From the IMG/VR virus record IMGVR_UViG_3300042261_000081, positions 1-25,542 of that record: a DNA stretch of 25,542 nucleotides. One strand, 5' to 3'. The notes below the pieces were generated by a model, which made no database searches, was not told where the DNA came from, and saw only the letters and a list, made by a program, of their open reading frames with translations. The stretch comes from a virus. A program made the position numbers and the translations under genes. The number at the start of each line of letters is the position of its first letter. The first letter of the stretch is position 1. Positions 20,628 to 25,542 of the stretch are shown one piece after another.

Positions 20628-21277
20628 CACTTTTTCCTGTTGAACTCACATGATGTGACGGGGCACCAACCATTGCACAGGCCTGAGCTACGTGCGGGCC
20701 AACGGTCCCTGTCATACGCGGACTCTAGTTTCGCAACTCTTGGCAGAAATGACCGCCAGATGATCGGCATTTCTTCGCGTTGTATCGGTTTCCAGTCGAG
20801 TTTTTTCTCTTTCAGCCACACGAACCCAGTGGTAACCACGTTGACTTCCGGATGGTGATGAAAGATGTAGTTGGCGTACAGGTCTAACTGTTCGGTTGGT
20901 TTGCGCTTACCTGTCTTGTAGTCCATGATCGCGGCACGATCTTTGTGAAGAACTACCAGGTCTGCGATGCCTCTTGACCAGGCTTGCTTCCAGTCAGCGG
21001 GTTGAAAGTCGCGTGTGATGGCGTACTTCTGCTCGGTTAGCTTCTTGCCTGGGAGCTTGGCGATCTTCTCGATCAGTGTGTTCCACTGTGTCATGCCTTC
21101 TGGCAGTGGCGTGCCGTTGAGCATGTACTCTTCCAGCGCGCTGTGGACCTTGGTGCCCCACTCTGTGTGCACAGTGGGCGGCTCGATGATGTCCTTCTTG
21201 ACCTTGGTGTGGTAGAACTTTCGCGGGCAAGTCTCGAACGAGTCAAGCTGCGAATAGGTCCATGCTGGGTTAGCCAT
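20627..21277 (-). CDS. RecB/Cas4-like PD-(D/E)xK exonuclease with predicted Fe-S cluster
   Basis: 216 residues. The N-terminus (YSQLDSFETCPRKFYH, with C17) is the usual opening of this family. The nuclease core has H45, GIADLVVL with D106, IMDYKTGK with D119 and K121, and Q130 after it. Three cysteines at the end (C201, C205, C210), together with C17, match the four-cysteine iron-sulfur staple seen in Cas4 and AddB. Such enzymes resect DNA ends, and in phages they occur beside SSB and helicase genes as recombination nucleases. TGGAG precedes the ATG. There is no CRISPR locus here, so a phage exonuclease role is the better reading. Confidence 0.85.
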   Translation of the reverse strand: MANPAWTYSQLDSFETCPRKFYHTKVKKDIIEPPTVHTEWGTKVHSALEEYMLNGTPLPEGMTQWNTLIEKIAKLPGKKLTEQKYAITRDFQPADWKQAWSRGIADLVVLHKDRAAIMDYKTGKRKPTEQLDLYANYIFHHHPEVNVVTTGFVWLKEKKLDWKPIQREEMPIIWRSFLPRVAKLESAYDRDRWPARSSGLCNGWCPVTSCEFNRKK

Positions 21278-21297
21278 GATGCTCCAATGCGGTGTTG

Positions 21298-21336
21298 CCC
21301 CAGAGCACGATTTGTGGTCTGGGGTTGTTTTGTTTG
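21298..21336 (+). terminator. Intrinsic terminator on the rightward (antisense) strand
   Basis: CCCCAGA (21298-21304) pairs with TCTGGGG (21318-21324), with an inner CAC/GTG pair around GATTT, followed by TTGTTTTGTTT. The T-tract exists only on the rightward strand, where no gene is seen. It lies in the 70-base gap between two leftward genes (195-residue and RecB-like). It would stop transcripts running against the operon, or act as an RNA hairpin in the leftward message. Confidence 0.6.
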
Positions 21337-21347
21337 TGTCTACTTTA

Positions 21348-21935
21348 TCACTTCTTGAGAGCGTTAGCTAGTGATTTTCCAAAGTGCGTTCGCGGCTCTT
21401 GTTTGACCACGACTACACGCTTGCGCTTGACTGGCCCGGAGGCTTTGGCTTCCTCGATCAGGCCGTCCAGCTCTGTCTCTTTCTGCGCCCAGAAGGCACG
21501 CAGCTGCTCGTTGCGTTTGACCCAGCTCGCGTCAGTGTTGCGTGAAAGCAACAGGTCTCGCTCGCGGTTCCATACGGCGTACTGGTGGTCCAGGACCTTG
21601 CGCCTGTGTTCTTTAAGCACTGGCTTGCCGGACATCAGTTCCTCCAGCTGTAGCACTTTGCGATCTCGCTTGCGCTTGGCCGCCATGTACTCGCGCTGGT
21701 AGTCGTTCTTGTTGCTCCGTTTGTATTTGGCAACAGCAATAAGGTTCTCCATGGCCTGCAGGTTTTGCCTGCCTATGACCAAGAGTTCATTGAGCTCCTC
21801 GGCGTCGTCCTTAAAGGGCAGCGCACGAGGCTTCTCTACAGTGTTGCGTAGCTTGGTGACATGGTGGTGGTAGTAAGACGAGTCGACTAGGTACTGAACC
21901 GCATTGCGGGCGCGGTCTTTGTCGTACGCGATCAT
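21348..21935 (-). CDS. Basic, helical protein of unknown function
   Basis: 195 residues, rich in Lys and Arg (KYKRSNKNDYQREYMAAKRK, and a C-terminal KRKRVVVVKQEP). Long charged helices around 60-165 suggest a coiled coil with nucleic-acid affinity. No enzymatic motif is evident. It follows DNA polymerase with a 63-base gap and precedes the RecB-like nuclease by 70 bases. The leader carries a weak GAGCTAAC before the ATG, the same octamer found before the 128-residue gene. The position suggests a replication or recombination accessory protein. Confidence 0.65.
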   Translation of the reverse strand: MIAYDKDRARNAVQYLVDSSYYHHHVTKLRNTVEKPRALPFKDDAEELNELLVIGRQNLQAMENLIAVAKYKRSNKNDYQREYMAAKRKRDRKVLQLEELMSGKPVLKEHRRKVLDHQYAVWNRERDLLLSRNTDASWVKRNEQLRAFWAQKETELDGLIEEAKASGPVKRKRVVVVKQEPRTHFGKSLANALKK

Positions 21936-21998
21936 GGCTGTGTTAGCTCGGTAGTGGATGTCCCACGTTACATCAACTTGAACCGCCTTGCAACTACC

Positions 21999-23963
21999 TT
22001 ACTTGGCTTCGCCGTAACAGTCCGCCACGTCGCCTTCTGACCACGTTACAAGCTCTGGCCACCAGCTCACCCCAGAGCGCATGATGCCTTGCAGCGTGCC
22101 CAGTTGGTCTTGAGCTTGCGCCTCCGGCACGATGTACACGAGCTCGTCGTGCACCATGAGTGCTGGTCGAAGTCCGGTCTGTCGGAAGAACTTGACGGCG
22201 TGCTCTGCGATGACGTCGCGGGCAAGCGCCTGCACCAGGTTCTCGACGCCTTTACCGGCGTAGATGCGAGCGCGGCTGCGGCCATTGCCGTACCACCATT
22301 CCTGTTTGCCCTTCTCGTCGCGTTCACGCACGAGCGATGGGTAGTAAATCTTGCGACCGCTGGGCAGGCGTACGGCCTGGTGCTCAGTGATGCAGTGGCC
22401 CCATGGGTCGATGGCTTCCTCTGTGCCTTGCATGATGGCGGGGAGGCTGTCTTGGAATCTGCGCCAGCCGTTGGCGATCTCGCCATGGGCTTCTCGGTAG
22501 GTGTTAACCACGCGAGTGGCTTCGTCCAAGTCCATGTCCACACCGCCCATCAGCTTTGCAACCTTTTGAAACGTTGCGCCGCCTGCACCGAACCCAAGCC
22601 CCAGATGTGCAACCTTGCCGACTTGCCTCTGTTCTTTGTTGACTTGTGCCTCCTCAATTCCGTAGAGGTCGTTCGCAGCAAAGTACTTGTACAGGTCTGC
22701 CTTATCAGGGCTGGCCTTAAAGAGTTCCATAGCATAGGGAACCTTCCATAGAAACATGTTGACGCGCAACTCGATACCAGAGAGGTCGGCTACGATGACC
22801 TTCTGACCCTTGGGAACCTTGAGCGACATGCGCAGGGCGTCCGAGGGTTTCGGCTTGGCCCCGATGCGCGGCAGGTTCTGCATGTTGTACTGCTCACCGG
22901 ACCAGCGGCCAGTGGTGTCCGCACCTGCGTATTTGAGCGGCACGGGCAGCTTGCCGTCGCACGCATCAGCGGCACGCAGGAACGCTTGCAGGCGGGTCTC
23001 CAGCAGTGTGGACTTGACCTCCAGGCGAGCTCGGGCAGCAGCGGCCACCAACGGGTTGCTGTGGTTCTGGAGCGCGATGAACTCGTCGTCGGTCTTGGCC
23101 AGCGCAGCGGTCGGCTTGCCGGTCGTCTTGCTGATCTTCATGGGCGTCTCGACACCCAGCTCGTTGAGGAGCTGACCGAACTTCGCCGACGACGCGAGCA
23201 TGGCCCGCACGTCTTCTTCCAGGTCGGGTTGCAGCAGGCCCAGTGCGTCCGCGGCAGCGTGTGCCGTGTCGAGCCCGAGGGTCTTAGCCAGGTCGATGAG
23301 CGAGCGGCTCTTCTCTTCCTTCACGTCCTCGAGCGCCTTGTCCACCATGGAGTAGTTGAGCAAGAACTTAGGCTCTACCAGCATGCGCGTCGTCATGTCG
23401 ATCAGCAGCATCTCCTGCTTGGGGAAACTGGGGTAGAGCTTCCTGAAAATCTCGTAGCACAGCTCGGTGTCGACCTTGTTGTACTCAGCCATGGCCTTGA
23501 GCTCGTCGTCCGTGAAGTCACACAGGTGCTTGCCCTTGGTGTTGGTCGCCTCGAGGTCGAGCTTCTTGCCCACGCCAAGTTCTGCAGACAGCTTCTTGAG
23601 CGACACGCCGGTGAGGAACTTGCCACCTACGTTGCAGCCGGTCTTGCTGTACTGCGACCGCGCCATGGCAGCGGTACATGCGTACATCTTGGGGTTCACG
23701 TCGAAGCGCCAGGCCAGAATCATCGAGTCGAAGCCAGACATGTTGTGGCCAACGACCATGATGTCAGACCAGTCGAACTCATTTTGCAGGTGCTCGCGGA
23801 TACGCTCCTCGCCGAAGATCACGTAGGCAGGCTCACTGCCGATCTTGATCGACACGGACTGAATCTCCGTCTCGGGGTGCATGACGTATTCCGTCGGGCT
23901 CATCTTGCTGAGGGTGTGGTTCGAGTCCCAGTAGGTCTCGAAGTCCAGAAATACAGCTTGCAT
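21999..23963 (-). CDS. Family A DNA polymerase with 3'-5' exonuclease domain
   Basis: 654 residues, no 5'-3' nuclease domain. The proofreading domain has LDFETY (D7, E9), VGHNMSGFD (D79) and YNKVD (Y161, D165). The polymerase domain has motif A VADLSGIELR (D393), motif B RQVGKVAHLGLGFG (R446, K450) and motif C VHDE (604-607). All catalytic residues are present. Aligned to E. coli Pol I, the position equivalent to Phe762 is L454 and that of Tyr766 is F458. This enzyme copies phage DNA with the primase-helicase and SSB-like protein of the same strand. The ATG overlaps the stop of the MazG-like gene (TGATG). The family and catalytic competence are clear. Confidence 0.96.
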   Translation of the reverse strand: MQAVFLDFETYWDSNHTLSKMSPTEYVMHPETEIQSVSIKIGSEPAYVIFGEERIREHLQNEFDWSDIMVVGHNMSGFDSMILAWRFDVNPKMYACTAAMARSQYSKTGCNVGGKFLTGVSLKKLSAELGVGKKLDLEATNTKGKHLCDFTDDELKAMAEYNKVDTELCYEIFRKLYPSFPKQEMLLIDMTTRMLVEPKFLLNYSMVDKALEDVKEEKSRSLIDLAKTLGLDTAHAAADALGLLQPDLEEDVRAMLASSAKFGQLLNELGVETPMKISKTTGKPTAALAKTDDEFIALQNHSNPLVAAAARARLEVKSTLLETRLQAFLRAADACDGKLPVPLKYAGADTTGRWSGEQYNMQNLPRIGAKPKPSDALRMSLKVPKGQKVIVADLSGIELRVNMFLWKVPYAMELFKASPDKADLYKYFAANDLYGIEEAQVNKEQRQVGKVAHLGLGFGAGGATFQKVAKLMGGVDMDLDEATRVVNTYREAHGEIANGWRRFQDSLPAIMQGTEEAIDPWGHCITEHQAVRLPSGRKIYYPSLVRERDEKGKQEWWYGNGRSRARIYAGKGVENLVQALARDVIAEHAVKFFRQTGLRPALMVHDELVYIVPEAQAQDQLGTLQGIMRSGVSWWPELVTWSEGDVADCYGEAK

Positions 23964-24400
23964 CAGTAGAGTCCCTCCAGGTCGGGCGGCGCGTACTTGG
24001 GACCCTTGGCGACCTTTCCGTGCTCATTGAAGATGGGCATGCCTTCGTCATCGAACTTGCTCCAGTTGCTGAGGTTCACTCGGTGGATAGCTTCGGCTCC
24101 GTCCATGTGAGCGCAGTGCGCTACGCCGACGCCAGTCACCACCTGGTCGGCGACGGAGTCGAGGAAGTCCTTGCGGCCGTAAATCTTGGCTCGGGCCTCG
24201 CCGCTCTTGAGCATGTTGGCCAGAATCTCGAGGTGCTTGGCCGCCAGGCCTGCTTGCGCTGAGGCGGCGAACGTGAAGGCCAGCGAGTCGAACATCTCGA
24301 CGATCTCCTCGAAGTGGCACCCGAGCTGAACGTTGAAGTCTTCGGCGGTGGGTTGGGGGCGGGCACGGGTGTGCCACAGGTCTATGCTTTCGATTGTCAT
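23963..24400 (-). CDS. MazG-like all-alpha NTP pyrophosphohydrolase
   Basis: 145 residues. HFEEIVEMFD with E31, E32, E35 and D38, and FLDSVADQ with D81 and D85, give the metal-binding helices of all-alpha NTP pyrophosphatases. After these, VNLSNWSKFD, IFNEHGKVAKGPKY and PPDL match the phage MazG-like/phosphoribosyl-ATP pyrophosphohydrolase-like family. It would hydrolyse NTPs or dNTPs to monophosphates, tuning the pool or removing altered nucleotides. It precedes and overlaps the DNA polymerase gene, which fits a role in supply for replication. The start overlaps the previous gene's stop (TAATG). Confidence 0.82.
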   Translation of the reverse strand: MTIESIDLWHTRARPQPTAEDFNVQLGCHFEEIVEMFDSLAFTFAASAQAGLAAKHLEILANMLKSGEARAKIYGRKDFLDSVADQVVTGVGVAHCAHMDGAEAIHRVNLSNWSKFDDEGMPIFNEHGKVAKGPKYAPPDLEGLY

Positions 24401-24729
24401 TACTGCTCCAATGCTTTGATGGCCATGATGCGGGCGATGACGTCCGGCACCTTCTCGTCGTCCTTGACGATGTAGATTTCGTGGGTCCAGTCGCTGTGGT
24501 GCGACTTTGTGGGCTTGTACTCCGACACCTTCACCAGCTTGCCGTTGGCCACCTTCATGACCGTGAACTGCGTCTGGTTGACTGGTATGTCCGTCGGGTC
24601 GGTGCGCTCCTTGGCTAGCACCGGCGAGTCCGCCGTGAGCTTGTCGAACGACTCCTTGTTCTGGGCGTCCTTGGCCGCCTTGAGTGCGTCGTGTATGAAT
24701 CGCCCGATCTTTACGGTGAGCCAGCTCAT
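24400..24729 (-). CDS. Unknown protein, apparent paralogue of the adjacent upstream gene
   Basis: 109 residues. The last half (VMKVANGKLVKVSEY at 57-71, THEIYIV at 82-88, VIARIMAIKALEQ at 97-109) parallels the end of the next upstream gene product, with VANG, TH, and an Ile/Ala helix ending in K-x-L-x-x-Q in the same order and spacing. The first 50 residues differ. The predicted fold is a small beta sheet closed by a helix. ATG 24729 overlaps the previous stop (ATGA). No family is recognised. Confidence 0.72.
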   Translation of the reverse strand: MSWLTVKIGRFIHDALKAAKDAQNKESFDKLTADSPVLAKERTDPTDIPVNQTQFTVMKVANGKLVKVSEYKPTKSHHSDWTHEIYIVKDDEKVPDVIARIMAIKALEQ

Positions 24730-25013
24730 TGCTTGTCCTCCAGCTTGAATGCCACGATCTGCGCGGCGATGATTTCGTTGACCTCGGTGATGTTCGAGGC
24801 GATGTGCGTCTCGTACTCGTAGCCTTCCTTGCGGCCGATGTTCACGATGTAGCCGTTGGCCACCTGGGTGACTTCGACCATGCCGTGGAAAACCTTCTTG
24901 TTGGTCGAGTGCTTGACGGCTTGTTGTGCGAGCATTCCGGGTTGCAAGGTCGCAGTGTTAACCGTGGCGTTGGCTAAGCCCCCGCCGAACATGCTGTGCA
25001 GGAGGTCTTTCAT
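24726..25013 (-). CDS. Unknown protein, apparent paralogue of the adjacent downstream gene
   Basis: 95 residues from ATG 25013, which overlaps the DUF3310 stop (ATGA) and has GGAAGG upstream. A longer frame up to 25094 would read inside DUF3310 and is not supported. The N-terminus (MKDLLHSMFGGGLANATVNT) is amphipathic. The second half (VTQVANGYIVNIGR, YETHIASNI, EIIAAQIVAFKLEDKQ) resembles the end of its downstream neighbour, suggesting a tandem duplication. Function unknown. Confidence 0.72.
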   Translation of the reverse strand: MKDLLHSMFGGGLANATVNTATLQPGMLAQQAVKHSTNKKVFHGMVEVTQVANGYIVNIGRKEGYEYETHIASNITEVNEIIAAQIVAFKLEDKQ

Positions 25014-25222
25014 TTCATTCCTTCCAGCTCGATGAGCAGGTCGATGTAGTGCTTGGCCTTCTCGAGGTCCTTGAGCCCACCCTTGTCCCGCCAACGGCTC
25101 ACGTACTTGATGACGTTGCCCTCGAGGTAGGGAATCTTGTTGGCGTGGATGTACTGCACGGGCTGTATGGGCAGGTTCTTGTAGTGGCCGCCGTCCACTT
25201 GAACGTCGAGTGCGTTAGTCAT
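25010..25222 (-). CDS. DUF3310 (SaV-like) protein
   Basis: 70 residues covering a whole DUF3310 domain: DVQVDGGHYKNLPIQPVQYI, then GNVIKYVSRWRDKGGLKDLE, then KAKHYIDLLIE. This family is widespread in phages and sits in replication/nucleotide regions; it is sometimes labelled nucleotide-kinase-like, but its reaction is not established to my knowledge. It overlaps the 76-residue gene upstream by 8 bases and the 95-residue gene downstream by 4, so the three are co-translated. Confidence 0.88.
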   Translation of the reverse strand: MTNALDVQVDGGHYKNLPIQPVQYIHANKIPYLEGNVIKYVSRWRDKGGLKDLEKAKHYIDLLIELEGMK

Positions 25223-25445
25223 TCTTCTTTCCTGTTCTCGGGTTGAGGTCCATTGCTTCCATCAGCTTGAACACCCGGGTCTCGATGCGAGCCAGGCGTT
25301 TGCCGGTGGGCTGTTCCTTGGCCAACTCAAGCCGCTCCAGGTCCTCGTTGTCCATGCGTGTAGGGATGCCAAGGTGTTGCTGGATTCGAGCCACTCTGGT
25401 CTCGATGCGGATGAGTCGCGCAAGATATTCGTCTGTGTCGTCCAT
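25215..25445 (-). CDS. Small internally duplicated protein, unknown function
   Basis: 76 residues with AAGG 6 bases before ATG 25445. Residues 10-30 and 50-70 are two copies of one unit, both starting R-L-x-R-IETRV and ending in Pro-(Thr)-Arg. Each unit is an amphipathic helix, so the protein likely forms a small helical bundle or coiled coil. The intervening segment (MDNEDLERLELAKEQPTGK) is acidic then basic. No family is recognised. It precedes DUF3310 in the same operon. Confidence 0.68.
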   Translation of the reverse strand: MDDTDEYLARLIRIETRVARIQQHLGIPTRMDNEDLERLELAKEQPTGKRLARIETRVFKLMEAMDLNPRTGKKND

Positions 25446-25453
25446 GAGTTACC

Positions 25454-25542
25454 TTAAGAGGTGATGGGAGTCATGCGCCTGAGCGCACGCTCCTTGTCTA
25501 CGATTGCGATGGCTGTCTCTATGTCCTTGACGGTGCATAGGT
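25454..25542 (-). CDS. 3' end of a leftward gene (5' part outside the window)
   Basis: An open leftward frame enters from the window edge and stops at TAA 25454-25456. The visible 28 residues are LCTVKDIETAIAIVDKERAL followed by RRMTPITS. It ends 8 bases before the ATG of the 76-residue gene, so it should be the preceding operon member. Too short to classify. Confidence 0.5.
   Translation of the reverse strand, partial: LCTVKDIETAIAIVDKERALRRMTPITS

Noticed and set aside
22986-23969. A 327-codon rightward frame opposite the DNA polymerase gene
   Set aside because: Antisense shadow of a clear polymerase gene, rich in Val/Leu/Arg/Gly with no motif.
1-25542. CRISPR array, insertion sequence, rRNA or tRNA genes
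   Set aside because: No regularly spaced repeats, no transposase or terminal repeats, and no tRNA-like arms were seen when reading both strands; the Cas4-like nuclease has no CRISPR context.

Overview
The window looks like part of a tailed bacteriophage genome, most likely a podovirus-type virus of a Gram-negative host. This rests on giant ejection-type virion proteins, a tail-assembly-chaperone-like protein, a phage family A DNA polymerase with primase-helicase, and dense packing with ATGA/TGATG overlaps. GC content looks moderately high by eye. The excisionase-like regulator and overall style would fit a proteobacterial (perhaps Burkholderiales) host, but nothing seen fixes the host. No integrase, RNA polymerase, lysis gene, terminase or capsid gene is visible here; those would lie outside or be absent.

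Layout. Positions 1-12211 are a rightward late/virion module: a truncated gene, a radical SAM-SPASM enzyme, a tail-fibre-assembly-chaperone-like protein, a small Lys/Glu-tailed protein, a GNAT-like acetyltransferase, a Gly/Ala-rich protein ending in an S74-type self-cleaving chaperone, an internal-virion-like protein, and a 2297-residue giant polyvalent/ejection protein with an HExxH metallopeptidase motif. Two very small proteins end the module. A separate 67-codon gene with a textbook ribosome binding site is nested out of frame inside the giant gene, exactly where the giant protein is low-complexity linker.

Positions 12212-12304 are a short convergent junction with GGTAC/GGTGTACC repeats and hairpins. 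From 12305 to 25542 all genes run leftward and form a replication/recombination/nucleotide module. In transcription order it holds a truncated gene, a small repeat protein, a DUF3310 protein, two apparent paralogues, a MazG-like pyrophosphohydrolase, DNA polymerase A, a basic unknown protein, a RecB/Cas4-like Fe-S nuclease, a VRR-NUC nuclease, an unknown protein with an RGHWR-type tail, an HNH-like protein, a small protein, a SNF2-type helicase, a conserved small phage protein, an ssDNA-binding-like protein, a 55-residue protein, a primase-helicase and an excisionase/AlpA-like regulator.

Working together, the leftward genes could supply a near complete replisome (primase-helicase, SSB-like protein, polymerase) with nucleases for processing or recombination and an NTP-sanitising enzyme. 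The rightward genes supply tail and ejection proteins plus two candidate protein-modifying enzymes (radical SAM, GNAT). The most interesting items are the radical SAM-SPASM enzyme in the tail module, the overprinted 67-codon gene, the miniature 28-residue protein made of two joined family termini, and the Leu at the '762' position of the polymerase.
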